Shown here one piece after another: positions 24,100-34,492 of a stretch of DNA of 64,000 nucleotides. The DNA lies in NCBI RefSeq assembly GCF_001039355.2, contig NW_019775747.1:510752-574751 (forward strand). The letters run 5' to 3'. The stretch is from Lingula anatina (lineage: Eukaryota > Brachiopoda > Lingulata > Lingulida > Lingulidae). The notes under the pieces were generated by a model that was given only the letters and a program-made list of their open reading frames with translations, was not told the DNA's origin and searched no databases. Within the stretch, counting starts at the first letter, position 1. Every line of letters begins with the position of its first letter. Both the position numbers and the translations under genes were made by a program.

Positions 24100-24262
24100 A
24101 TTGGATAATGTAATTCCCAATCTATTTTTGGACACGGTTTCAGCTTTAAGTGCAGTTTGCTCTACTCGTTTCCTTAAAGTTTCTACGCCCGATGTCTGCG
24201 TCAGCTCTTTACAGGGATATTCTGTGGCACGTTGGAAAAAAACAAAGTCTGGACAAAGACGC
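24100..24262 (-). CDS. TBC1D13: TBC1D13 exon 7 (start of the catalytic part of the TBC domain)
   Basis: Minus strand, acceptor TTTCAAG at 24,263 and donor AAT|GTAAGT. Reads RRLCPDFVFFQRATEYPCKE, then LTQTSGVETLRKRVEQTALK and AETVSKNRLGITLSN. The human protein has RRLCPDISFFQRATDYPC and ETLRKRVEQTTLKSQTVARN, so the match is unmistakable. Together with exon 6 it forms IxxDxxR (I121, D124, R127), the arginine-finger motif of TBC GTPase-activating domains. The exon ends in phase 0 at residue 180. The next exon, which should carry YVQGMNE with the glutamine finger, is not found in the window. Confidence 0.93.
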
Positions 24263-24543
24263 CTTGAAAAAAATCACAACTAATAATATTAAAAACTTCG
24301 TATTCACTTAAACAAATAAACACTGAAATCTGTACATTACATTTTATGTAAGAAACTTTAAGCTCTTGATCACTATCATTAAAAGGACATTGTCTTCAGT
24401 ATAAATGAATAGAACACTAATAGCGTAAATCATGTCAGACTCTATCATTTAGAGTTGTACAAATACTTTTTTTTTGCATTCTAAAGCAAAAATGACCACA
24501 GATAATCTTATGTAATATATCTATATGTATTTCCATAAGTTAC

Positions 24544-24626
24544 CTGCAGTCTCTGTCTATCTGTAGCAACATTTCATTGTCTTTGAAGTAAGTTACCCAC
24601 TGGCTGTCTGGGTTAGGGTTCAAAGG
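24544..24626 (-). CDS. TBC1D13: TBC1D13 exon 6
   Basis: Reads PLNPNPDSQWVTYFKDNEML then LQIDRDC and a split Arg codon. The human counterpart has PLNPNPDSRWNTYFKDNEVL. Acceptor CATTGTAG, donor TGCAG|GTAACT. It carries the first part of the TBC arginine-finger motif. Confidence 0.95.
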
Positions 24627-24659
24627 CTACAATGATAATAGAAAATCAGTATATTTGAG

Positions 24660-24660
24660 C

Positions 24661-24749
<89 letters not shown>
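24660..24749. repeat. (CA)n microsatellite
   Basis: GCGCGTGCGCGCGC followed by about 40 CA units, inside the 351-bp intron between TBC1D13 exons 5 and 6. Confidence 0.97.
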
Positions 24750-24977
24750 ATACATGCAAAGTGTCTAAATAAACAGACAGACAAACAAAAATGCAATTAA
24801 GTTACAAGCCCAAAGGCAAAAAAGGCAGAAAATGCTTATTAAATAATTGTCTGAGACAAACAATCATCTTTTTTATCTTTTTGTTATAAAAGATTTTTAA
24901 TGCCATACTTCTAAGTAATGGGAACAAACCACATTTACGTAAACTGAAATTTTACAGATCTGAAACCCAAGTCTTAC

Positions 24978-25074
24978 ATGGTCTTCAAATGTAACGTCCA
25001 TCCTCTGATCAGACTTGGATGCTGTTGCTCCTGGCTGGACAATCATTTCATCTATGAAGTGCCTGTAGATTTCT
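24978..25074 (-). CDS. TBC1D13: TBC1D13 exon 5
   Basis: Reads (R)EIYRHFIDEMIVQPGATAS then KSDQRMDVTFEDH. Human has ELYAQFLREMIIQPG and SREDVTFEDH. Acceptor TTTTCAG, donor CAT|GTAAGA, with phase 2 entry and phase 0 exit consistent with neighbours. The DVTFEDHPLNPNPDS junction with exon 6 is exact. Confidence 0.95.
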
Positions 25075-26845
25075 CTGAAAACAACCATTGCATGTACGAC
25101 AGTGGGTTTCTGTATTATTCTGATTTTATTATACATTCTGATATTTAAATGCATTCAATACAGCTTACATATTAAATTTACTGCTTTTGTTAAAAGAACC
25201 TGCTATTTTTCTGGTGAAAAATAAAATGACAGAGGTAAAGTGGTCGTGATTGGAGTTGAAAATTTTTAAAACCGTGGACAGTATTATACATCATCCAAAG
25301 TCTGTTTCAGTGGTGCTATTCTATACATTCAGTGAAACAATTATTTTTCTTAATTTTTCTAAATTTACTTAAAACTGCATTTTTCTTCTTTGCCATTAAT
25401 GAATAACTTAAAAGATGACCTAGAAATCCTTATTTCTTTAAGTATCACACACAAAAATACATCTGCGTCTTCAACATTAAGCGTATCCTATTTGGGAATA
25501 TCCCACCAAACAGAACTTGCCTGAAAAAAATTCTCCTACTTATGAATCATTTCTCGACCCATTCCTGTACCTGTATCTATTTATACCATGCTTTTATGCC
25601 TTTTCTCAATGAAGACTTAATACTTATCTAATATATATATTGAGAAAAGACTTAATACTTATCTAATATATATATACTTACACTGCCATGTCTACCTGTA
25701 GATTTTAAAAAGGTAATACACTTTTTGTGGAGGGGTTTTATCATCTTTAAGGTGTGAATTAGGAAATACATAAGTAGTTTTGCAGGTTATGTACACTTTG
25801 AAGATATGACTTTGAGGTATCCAATATTAACAAATGTGAAAAGTTTACCTTTACTTGATTTTGTATGGCAATTTGATTCCCTTATCCTTAATTTGTGATT
25901 TAAAAATTATTTCAGTTTCATTAGTATATAAAACACCTTTGCTAAAAAACTACAATTTGAATCCACAAGTTGCTTTTGATAAGAAGATACCAGACAAAAT
26001 ACCAATCTCAATACCAATTGCAAGAACAGCAAACTATCACAGACTGTCAATATTTACTGTGGTATCCAGGATTTTATTTCAACATGCCATGTAACATTCT
26101 CATTCCCTATGCTTTCCTGTTCTGTTATTGACATACAAGTAAATGTTCTGTCTATCTCCATGTAACCTCAAACTTGGAAATCCTTGGTATAAAGATCTTT
26201 CCTCGATCAACTTCAACTACATAGGCCACCAACTAATACCCAGTATTCCATCTCCTCATGGAAAATATTTTAAAAGATACATCTGCATAATTCTTTCCTG
26301 AGAGACGCAAGTGTTAATCACACAACTAAAAATACCCACAACTACTGCGACTTGGCTCTTGAATCCATTAACACTAATACAGCTAGGAACAAGTAGCTAA
26401 TCTAATATCACAGTAGTATCCTCAAGTGGTATAGCAACCATAATTTGGGCTCATTATAATCAATTGTTTAACTTAAAATGTACAGTTAATATTCTAGTCT
26501 TCCATTCAAAACCTAAGTCAGAACAATAGCGTGGGTGTCACATCTTCCAAGTCAAACAAAAGGCAACCTGACAGATCATGGGGAAAAATTTAGGATTATT
26601 CAGTAACCTGTGACCATTTATCAAAAATTCTTTTTGACCAAGTAAATTTTACTTTTTATCAAAATGATGCATCAAAAAAACAAACTATCTTCCTTTTTTT
26701 AGTAAATTAACAACATGTAAATCATCTTTGGGCCAATGTCAGGTAGAATGTTCAAACCTAGTGGACAAATGATTCCTAGTATAATTTTTTTCCTCGTTGA
26801 ACATATGTACTGTACATAACTAATAACTTACAGTTTGTTGTCAAT

Positions 26846-26905
26846 CACAGTAATAAATAAATAAATAAATAAATAAATTAATAAATAAATAAATAAATAA
26901 ATAAT
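26846..26905. repeat. (AATA)n microsatellite
   Basis: AATAAATAAATA tandem array with one interruption (TTAA), in TBC1D13 intron 4. Confidence 0.95.
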
Positions 26906-27287
26906 CTAGTGACACAGTGATATTACTCATTTTAATTGTCCAGTTATACTATTTTTTGATAATAATAATTTTAAAAATTTACAAATCACATATACTTCCT
27001 GCTTTAAATTCCTAGCATATAACACCAACCCTTACACTTTTTACACATCTTGAAAGGCTACTATATTAATGAAACTAGACAAAATTGAGCTGGTTATGGC
27101 AACAGGATGCGATTGGTAAGAAAGGTGTCTCATCTAATGCAATCTTTTGTGTCTCATCTAATGTCATCTTTTTTCCCAGAAAAGCTAATGCCATTGACAA
27201 TCCAATGCGATTGGTGAGAAAATTCTCCCACCTGATGCAACCTTACTAGTACATACATCTATGTTTAGGCCTTTTCACATCAAGACC

Positions 27288-27534
27288 AGACCCTATCATA
27301 CTAACTGTGGATCGATCTATCCCCACGGGGATTCTCACTAAATTGCAATCAACTTAAGTAGCTCAGATGTCTGTCATGCCTACTGAAGCTGCTTGGGGGT
27401 AATTAATTATCATTTAGCAGCTTCAGTAAGCATGCCAGACATCTAAGCCCTTTAAGCTGAAAGCAATTTAACGAGAAACCCTTTGGAGATGGATCGATCC
27501 TGTTAGATCAATCTAGGTATGGAAACCCAGTGTT
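27288..27534. mobile_element. Foldback MITE, 'CTAACTGTGGATCGATC' subfamily (copy 1)
   Basis: Long inverted arms. Left: GATCGATCTATCCCCACGGG, ACTAAATTGCAATCAACTTAA, CAGATGTCTGTCATGCCTAC and TGAAGCTGCTT. The right arm repeats these in reverse complement (AGCAGCTTCAGTAAGCATGC, CAGACATCTAAGCC, AGCAATTTAACGAGA, GATGGATCGATCC). The centre is GGGGGTAATTAATTATC. The same element is at 55,739-55,998 and half of it at about 53,888. Confidence 0.68.
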
Positions 27535-27892
27535 TGTACAGCTTTAGCAGATTATTTTGATAGACTGACAACTTTAAAGCCTGGCTATTAAAGAAGAAAG
27601 CTACGTAAACGGAGCCTTCTTCAACATGGTTAATTGATGAACTCAACCACGCGCAGGACACAAATTTATAGAAAGTTCCTTGTAGTGTAATTATGTGGTA
27701 GAGCTTCTAAAATACCAGTACAACTGCAGCACTACAACATAATGCTCATTGTCATTAGGCCATTCAATCACTTTTTAGCCCTCAGATCCAGCCAAACTAT
27801 TCATTTTCTTTTTAAAAAGCTTTTGTATTCAAATCTTATTGTGTCATCATATCAGTCAAAACTGACAGACAAGCAAAGAAATAATGACATAC

Positions 27893-27954
27893 CTTTGTTT
27901 TTCTAGTAACTCTGGCCATTGCTTTCTGTTTGGAGGGAGATAGTGAAGTAAAAT
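27893..27954 (-). CDS. TBC1D13: TBC1D13 exon 4
   Basis: Reads ILLHYLPPNRKQWPELLEKQ and a split Arg. Human has ILLNYLPLERASWTSILAKQ. Acceptor TTTCTTTAG, donor AAAG|GTATGT. With exon 3 it forms CWKILLHYLP, the signature of the TBC-domain N-terminus. Confidence 0.95.
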
Positions 27955-28403
27955 CTAAAGAAATAAAAGCAAAAAGTAAGAGAAAAACGTCCTTTGTCAT
28001 ATAAGGAATATAGGAAATATGACAATTGATGAGCTTTATCATAGATGTAATACTGGGGATCACTTGGGCTGACCAGAATGCTACAGGTATTTAACTGTAA
28101 TGTCTACTTCCTTGAGTTATGTTAAAACTAAGGCTATTTTGTTCTTAATAACTGTACATTGCTAGAGAAGCGATAGCTGTTTTACTGGCTGTGGAGATTA
28201 GTTATTTAATAAATTCCATTTAATAAATTCCACTGATGTGTAAAACTGTAAGTATGAATGTGTTTAACACTGGAATAGCTTAGACCAGGAATAATACAAC
28301 TAATATAGATAAAAAATCTTATCAGTCTATGTTAAATAATCTGGCCACATAGCAATGCACATCAGGCAGTCCATTTGTAAACAAAATACAATGTATCACA
28401 TAC

Positions 28404-28444
28404 CTTCCAACATGTGGCCCGGATTCCATCTTCATGAGGACATC
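28404..28444 (-). CDS. TBC1D13: TBC1D13 exon 3
   Basis: A 41-nt exon reading (G)CPHEDGIRATCWK. It aligns with human GIPCEGGLRCLCWK. Acceptor TTTTAAG, donor AAG|GTATGTG. The phases (1 in, 0 out) fit both neighbours. Confidence 0.93.
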
Positions 28445-28932
28445 CTTAAAACATAATTAAAAACATAATTACATTAAAAAAAAACAGAAAATATCTCACA
28501 CTAAATGCATTTAAAAATAAGTACTGGCATGTATATGTATGTATGAGAATAGCTGCATGGCCAATCAAACCAAACAGATTCCTCTTACTATATACAATTA
28601 AAAATTAAAAGAAAGGAAAAATCAGCCAATGGCAGTAAGAGCTTTGTGTATCTAGCATATCAGATGCTATTTCAATGTGATTGTGTGATTAAAAACTTGT
28701 ACAAATACTTTATACAAATAGTTAAATAGAACAAGACTGATAAGCAGTTTTACAAAGCTGATAACTTTATTAATACATCACCTGTAACCTAAGTTTTAAG
28801 GGTACATTCAAGGGAGCATATCTGCCAAGAAAGGCCAAATGAGGACACCCTTGAAAATCCTGACAATCACTACTCACATTAGTGTCAGTGAACAAAATAA
28901 AAGGAAAAGTGAAGTGGTCCCCTCCCCCTTAC

Positions 28933-29006
28933 CATTGAAACAAAACTGCCGAAGTTTGAAAGTGTCGATGATGTCTGCCTCCAAGATTTTCTTGAACTCA
29001 TCGACC
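28933..29006 (-). CDS. TBC1D13: TBC1D13 exon 2
   Basis: Reads (R)VDEFKKILEADIIDTFKLRQ then FCFN and a split Gly. Human has IADFQDVLKEPSIALEKLRELSFSG. Acceptor AATTGTAG, donor AATG|GTAAGG. Confidence 0.92.
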
Positions 29007-29107
29007 CTACAATTCGAAAATATTAATTAAAAGCTCGATATAAAACTTTACACATATAAATAACAAAGAGAAATGTTAACACAACTGTGGAAAACTCTTG
29101 ATCGTAC

Positions 29108-29127
29108 CTTAACCTGTAGGCCGCCAT
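29108..29127 (-). CDS. TBC1D13: TBC1D13 exon 1 (start codon)
   Basis: TBC1D13 is a Rab-GAP family protein (TBC domain; the mammalian protein acts on Rab35 and limits GLUT4 delivery). This 20-nt exon encodes MAAYRL and part of Arg, then donor AAG|GTACGA. The joined exons give 180 residues, beginning MAAYRLRVDEFKKILEADII, in continuous frame and collinear with the human protein of about 400 residues. The ATG sits in CATCATGGCGGCC, a YY1-like start context common in housekeeping genes. The start is 200 nt from the ZER1 first exon, transcribed the other way. The second half of the protein, including the glutamine finger, is missing from the window, probably through a gap or misjoin rather than true loss. 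Confidence 0.88.
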
Positions 29128-29343
29128 GATGTTGTGATGGGTGACTACTAAATAAAAGATCAAGTAGAATTATGTTTGATAACTTTATTTTCTGAACAAG
29201 TTACGACTAGGAAAATTTATATAAAATACATAGTGATGTATGGTACCACATTGTCCATTTAAAAGCTAATATAATGAAGCAAACAAAAATAAAAGTTTTG
29301 GTAATCAATTATTTATTTTAGAGAACTGTGTCTCACTTCCGGT
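29128..29343. promoter_or_regulatory. Divergent promoter between TBC1D13 and ZER1, with an ETS site
   Basis: About 210 bp separate the TBC1D13 start codon from the inferred ZER1 first exon. ACTTCCGGT at 29,334-29,342 is a consensus ETS/GABP site, the element most typical of bidirectional housekeeping promoters. The YY1-like ATGGCGGC overlaps the TBC1D13 ATG. I see no TATA box placed for either gene. Both genes are likely broadly expressed. Confidence 0.6.
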
Positions 29344-29390
29344 CTAGTGTCGCCGGAGAGTTCAGGGGAAGGGAACTTGTGAAGAAGTAC
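29335..29390 (+). ncRNA. ZER1: Inferred untranslated first exon of ZER1
   Basis: A relatively GC-rich stretch just after the ETS site ends in a good donor (GAAGTAC|GTAAGC at 29,390/29,391). The next ZER1 exon opens at 30,482 after a pyrimidine tract and needs an upstream 5'UTR exon. Entered as a non-coding transcript segment. The 5' end is a guess. Confidence 0.45.
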
Positions 29391-30481
29391 GTAAGCAGTG
29401 GTTTGTGATGTACATATGACACACGGAATGTAATGCTGTTACTTGAGGCTAGTCTGCTGTGATATATTTCGATTGGATTTTTGCACATCTGACCATCTAT
29501 TGATTTAAGTGGCAATTCCTGCAAGTAACGTAATGGCATTTAAATAAATGACCTCATTTTTTTCGGTGCGTAATCATAACATTAAACTTGTTTTATAATT
29601 GTCTGCTTTGTGTCTACTAGATATTATCGAGTATACTATATAGAGGCAATATTTTTCTTGGCTTGCGCTTTGCAGTGTCTATATGCAAACGCGCAGTTCG
29701 CAAACTGACAATTTTTTTTTACCTCTTATTCTTAAAAAGTCGAAAACCATTTGCATGGGATATCTGTAACAGTGTCAGCGAGTGTTGCAGAAGTTTTAAA
29801 ACATGTGGTAAACATTGATATCTTCTTTTGCATGCAAAATGTCGGCTAGCTGAATAACTCTGACAAAATTATTGTCAGAATGTGGGCCTTAATAGTATGC
29901 TTGCTCACAATGTGAAATCTGATATTTATTTATGAATATTTATTATGACAAGCTTATGGTCACTACTTTTTATGCTTAAACAGTAGGATACATATACAAG
30001 CTACACAAATTGATGGTTGCAACTTATTCCAGATTAGTAATACACTTGAAAAAGGCCTATTTTAGGTCTTCTGAAGTTCTGGCTAATATATTCTCCAATT
30101 GTTACTGTAGTTGGATGTCAGGCATTCTGTGGTATTCATTTTGCAATATGGATGGAACTGTGACTCTTTAAAATTGTACTTTACAAAAACAATCCAACCT
30201 GATTGCTAGATTTACCATGTACAGAAATTTACAGAATGATGGCCTATGTTAAATTTTATGCACTTCTTTTATTGAAATTGAGTTGTGAGTGTACAGAAGA
30301 TGAGACAAGATTATCACATCCCATGGTTCTGTCCTGGTGGGTCAGTTGTCCTTGAAACAAAATTATAAATGCAACTCTTGTTTGGAATGTGCAAAATGCA
30401 AGATATATATGAGCCAAAATGTTGCCCACTAAATTTTATATCCTGCTGATCATACAATTTGTCTCTCTTTTTTTTTTACAG
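29391..30481 (+). other. ZER1 intron 1
   Basis: From GTAAGC at 29,391 to TTTTTTTTTACAG at 30,481. No repeats or exons recognised. Confidence 0.5.
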
Positions 30482-31510
30482 GCATTATATATTGCATCAT
30501 GACAAAGATTATAGAAGGTTTGGCTGCATTTTAAAGGACTCAAATTGAAAAGGAGCAGATAATACAAGATATGCTGAAGTTTATCAATTAGTCCCATTTA
30601 AAGGTTGAGGTTTAATTAGCAACAGCAGCATCATGACAGGTGGATGGTCTGAAAATGATCCAGAAACTCTTCAGAGCCTCTGTATGAGATACTGCGCCAA
30701 TAATTTAGGAGTGCTTTGTAACCTTGACCAAAAAACCAATCACTTGTCTCTTAAGGATGGCATTTGCCTGCCTCTGGAATTATGCGAGGGACTTCTGAAA
30801 GCCTACAGAAAGGAGACTTACGACAGTAATTTAGATGGGTTTCTTGGCTTGTTTGAGAACACTGAACACACCCACCTAAAACATTTAAATTTGAGAGACA
30901 GTTGGGTTATGGACGATTTAGTGACCAGGCTTCTTAAACATGATGTTGTAGAACTGGACATATCTGGGTGTCCTAACCTGACTAGTGCTGTCATTGAGCA
31001 AGGTATAAATAAGTATGGGAAAAATCTGCAGGTGCTGCATATAGGGAACTCAGTTCAGATACTCAACGGCATAGATCTGTCATGCAGAATACTCTCTGAC
31101 GAGTTTGATGATGAAATGGACTCACTGGCAGAAGTAATGGGGCATTCTGGTGATGTTCATTCTGTAGGAGATGTGCCTAACATGGAGACAGACAATTCTT
31201 TTTCAGAATCAGAATCGGAGTCCTCTTCGTCACCCTCGGGATATGGTAAAGATTACATATTTGACTGCGTAGAGATGAAAGCGTTCAGCCTTCATGGTCT
31301 TAAGATGTCAGGGAGCCACGACATGATTGCCACCATTTTGGCGCCTTTCAAACAGCTGCGCCACCTGGATTTGTCGCATTGTCATATCTGTGTAGAGCTG
31401 ATGGATTGTTTGACAAACTTGACGGAGTTGTTGGCCCTGATTCTGTACAGTGTTCCTATTGATAACCTTAAAGGGGCATTTGAGAATATAGGGCAGCTGA
31501 CAAAGTTGAG
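30482..31510 (+). CDS. ZER1: ZER1 (zyg-11-related CUL2 substrate receptor), exon with start codon at 30,633
   Basis: ZER1 is the substrate receptor of a CUL2-elongin ubiquitin ligase. With ZYG11B it recognises N-terminal glycine degrons through C-terminal armadillo repeats. The exon begins with 151 nt of 5'UTR carrying two short upstream ORFs (30,499-30,534 and 30,571-30,591). The coding part gives 292 residues plus a split Arg. Residues 12-21 (TLQSLCMRYC) match the elongin BC-box of human ZER1 (SLMALCTDFC). LPLELCEGLL at 46-55 matches the Cul2 box (LPSEICDRLV). LRRs follow at about 83-112 and 217-293 (LRHLDLSHC). Between them, residues about 155-205 form an acidic, Ser-rich insert (SFSESESESSSSPSG). 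Donor TTGAG|GTAAGT. Confidence 0.92.
30499..30534 (+). promoter_or_regulatory. Upstream ORF 1 in the ZER1 leader
   Basis: ATG to TAA encoding MTKIIEGLAAF, in the same exon as the main start and 98 nt before it. A second uORF (MLKFIN, 30,571-30,591) follows. Such uORFs usually lower translation of the main frame; no direct evidence here. Confidence 0.4.
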
Positions 31511-31773
31511 GTAAGTAACTTAGCTTGCAACTGGTACCAACAGTGAGGTGGTGTCATAAAAAAATCTTTCAAACAATGAATTTGAAGTGAAAAGTCAATG
31601 AATGCTGATTAAATCAGAGCTGCTCGATGATGAAGTGAATTTTGTCAAAATGTAAGTGAAAAATGTTTGATGTGGAAAATATTACCCAGGTAGCAAAAAA
31701 AAATTAATCTTAAAATTGTGGAATAAAATGTCAGATTAATAGGAAGTTTTAATCCCTTTCTTTGTAGGCATGA

Positions 31774-32040
31774 GGAGCTGTCAGTCAGCATAGATCAACC
31801 CAAATCCATTATGACTCTTGCTGAATACAATCAGTTTAACTGAAAGGCATGCTTCCCCTTTTTTTCCAGTGTACTTCTGTACTTAATCTAGTAACCACTT
31901 TGTGGCTCTTCTAAATTCTACTCAATGCCAAAAGGGGGCCTGTTAGCTAATCAGTAATCTGTTAACTGATTGCATGCAGCGAGAGTCCAAGGAAGTTGGA
32001 TCGATCTACATAGACCTATAGTTCCAATGGAAATGAGCCC
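31774..32040. mobile_element. Foldback MITE, 'GTGTCTATGG' subfamily, abutting ZER1 exon 3
   Basis: 267 bp, flanked by ATGA (31,770-31,773 and 32,041-32,044). Arms: CATAGATCAACCCAAATCC and GACTCTTGCTGAATACAATC pair with GTTGGATCGATCTACATAG and GATTGCATGCAGCGAGAGTC. It ends 28 nt before the next ZER1 exon, so its insertion lies next to the branch-point and pyrimidine-tract region. Confidence 0.65.
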
Positions 32041-32068
32041 ATGAAGTCAATGTATCCCACATTTTCAG

Positions 32069-32260
32069 GCACCTTGATCTGTCCCAGTGTGAGGAGAATC
32101 CCGTGATGTATGCAGATGATATGGTGAAGTGCCTGGGCACCCTGGTCAAGAAACTACCCCACTTGACCTCCCTGGACCTGTCAGGAACCAATCTGGCCGG
32201 GTTTGAGAAACCCCAGGACGTCTCCCATAAATTGGAAGGAAGAGCAGCTGCCCAAAACAA
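32069..32260 (+). CDS. ZER1: ZER1 coding exon (LRR region)
   Basis: Reads (R)HLDLSQCEENPVMYADDMV, KCLGTLVKKLPHLTSLDLSG and TNLAGFEKPQDVSHKLEGRA then AAQN. LRHLDLS and LTSLDLSGT are leucine-rich repeats. Human ZER1 has LRHLDISRD and LMSLDISGH at this point. Acceptor CATTTTCAG, donor AACAA|GTGGGT. The phases fit both neighbours. Confidence 0.92.
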
Positions 32261-32580
32261 GTGGGTATTTTGTTATGTGTGTGCTCTGTATAATTATGAG
32301 TGAGTATATTGTGTGACTTTCCTGGTGTTCATTGATTTATTGATTCCAGCAAAGTTGTTTGATGCGGGGAATGTTGTAAAATTAAGCCAGATAAAAAAAG
32401 AAGATAGATGGCACACTGCAATGCAAACAAATCAATACTTTGACTTTGATAATACTAAAAGCAATCACTGCTGCTGTCTGGCTAACAGTCTGTTCTCACC
32501 TAGCACAATCAGTCCTACTCATACCATCAGGAACAACTGCTGCAGGTATTGTGTCACACCTAACACAATGGAACTGATAC

Positions 32581-32581
32581 A

Positions 32582-32640
<59 letters not shown>
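32581..32640. repeat. (TC)n microsatellite
   Basis: CTCTCTC array of about 60 bases with one TTT interruption, in ZER1 intron 3. Confidence 0.97.
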
Positions 32641-32644
<4 letters not shown>

Positions 32645-32738
32645 GTGGTGGTCACCCAATGGTGTGTTAGATTATTCAGGATGTTAATGGGATATCTGTA
32701 CATTCCTTTTATATAACTACAAAACATAGTGTGCAAGA

Positions 32739-32983
32739 CCCCTTTCCCATAGACACCATAGGTCTGTGTAGATAAATCCAACTCTGGAGGGACTTTTGCT
32801 GAGTACAGTCAGCTTAACCGAATGACACTCCTCCTCTTGTTCAGTGTAATATGGTATAATCACCGGCTTTTCTGTATCTGTTAAACTGGCTTGTTAATCT
32901 GTTAAACTGATTGTATTCAGCAAGAGTATCCACAAAGTTCAAGCGACTTACATAAACTGATGGTGTCTATGGAAATTGGGCCT
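32739..32983. mobile_element. Foldback MITE, 'GTGTCTATGG' subfamily (best preserved copy)
   Basis: 245 bp, flanked by AAGA (32,735-32,738 and 32,984-32,987). The left end CCCCTTTCCCATAGACACCA and right end TGGTGTCTATGGAAATTGGG are inverted repeats. Homology continues inward (GACTTTTGCTGAGTACAGTC against GATTGTATTCAGCAAGAGTA). The middle, CACCGGCTTTTCTGTAT, matches the 19.6-kb and 22.1-kb repeats in reverse complement. Confidence 0.7.
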
Positions 32984-33747
32984 AAGATGCTTAAAGCAAA
33001 TAGCAATCATGTCATTAATTTAATTACAAGATATCACACATTACAAGATATCATAGTAAGTGGCTTTAATTGGATGCCCGTGTAGACTTGTATGTGCCTA
33101 TCAGAATGAAGGGTATAGTGTGCACTTTTCAGGAAATTTATCAAAATGTGCAAATTGATTGTGGAAATCCAAATGGCAAGTTGTCGTAGTAAGTGGCTTG
33201 TTGCCCTCCAGTTTTGACCTTAACATTCATCAAAAGTATGGTTTTTGCTCTCACAGTGATTATGAGCACATTTATTACAACAAACGTGTCCTGAATCAGA
33301 GTAGCAGATTGATTTGACTCTTTGCCTCTTGGTCCTTATACTGTTTGTCAGGAAGGCTGCCAAATTTGTTAAGAATGCCAACACTAAATAAAATATAATG
33401 CATAAGAGTTAGAAATACACACTAGGTAATGAAGGAAAATCAGAACGGATAAAAAACAAGGTGCTGATGTAAAATGGAGAATTTTGTAATAAGCACTCAA
33501 AAGTCAAGTTGGTTACTGTGTCTAATGCTGTTTGCTCTTATTTCTAAATGCCTGTGTATTCTTGGTGCATTAGTAATTTAAGATTTTCACAAGAAAGAGT
33601 TGAGGCTCTTCTTCACAAGATGTTAAGGAAACCAAATAAAGGTTTTTGATTTTAACTTGGATTGAGAAAGTTATTAAATAGCATTGATGTGAAGCTGTGG
33701 AGGTACTTTGACCCATTTTCTCTGTTTTGCAACTTGTAAGTTATTAA

Positions 33748-33880
33748 TTCTTAGAAAGCAGTGCTACAGAAATTGTGAAAGACACACTTCAGGTTTCAGG
33801 TGGAATGTTTGGGTTTTAGGGAAATTGCTTTCTTCAGACTTTCTACTTTTTTTTGTGTGTGTATGTGTGTGAGGTTGATT
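33748..33880. repeat. Dispersed repeat with GT microsatellite tail (copy 1)
   Basis: TTAATTCTTAGAAAGCAGT, then CTACAGAAATTGTGAAAGAC and CTTCAGGTTTCAGGTGGAAT, and a T/GT-rich tail. A copy at 45,577-45,690 matches over about 110 bases and is also followed by a microsatellite. Both start abruptly at TTAATTC. Confidence 0.6.
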
Positions 33881-34492
33881 TTTGAGACAGATTTTTGGTT
33901 TAAGATAAAGATTTATGGAATAACAAAACTAAGCAATTAAGATATAGAGTTGAATTTTGCTTTCTCTTCCATCTTACAAATTCTGGACAGATAACTGAAA
34001 ATGTTTTTTTTTCATACAGTATTTTGTACAATTCAATTTATATCCAGACTCTGCACATTGTTATGCTATGTGGGCTGTCTTAACAAATATATTTGATTAA
34101 AATTTTTGACTTGAAATATAACACCTAAATATTGGTATGACTGCAAAGAGATCAGGTTGATTACAGACATTACCTTATTTGTATTTGTTATGTCATCATA
34201 AAAATTTAAGTTGTTGCCAAGACACCCATTGCGAGCAAAATGCTGATGTTAAGAACCTTTTGGTAAGAAGTTTTGGCCTCCAGCAGTCAGAAAAACCATT
34301 AGTACAATTACAAGTTTTCACAGTCTGGTGTAATCTTGAATCATACTTCGGGAGTATTTTGAGGTAGTTTTGTAATCTTTTTTTTTCCAGGTGTTAAGAG
34401 TTCTGATATAGGTGATGCATGGTGATTGATAAAACCACAAGTACAAAATATTTTAAAGCTCTAAAAACTATGGCTGTTGTGCCTGCAATAAG

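Larger units (their letters stand above)
25075..27892 (-). other. TBC1D13 intron 4
   Basis: No exon seen. Contains a 28-base local tandem duplication (TTAATACTTATCTAATATAT at about 25,620 and 25,655), an (AATA)n tract at 26,846-26,905 and a foldback element at about 27,288-27,534. Confidence 0.6.

Noticed and set aside
24660-24749. CRISPR-like or regulatory array
   Set aside because: A plain CA dinucleotide microsatellite with no spacers.
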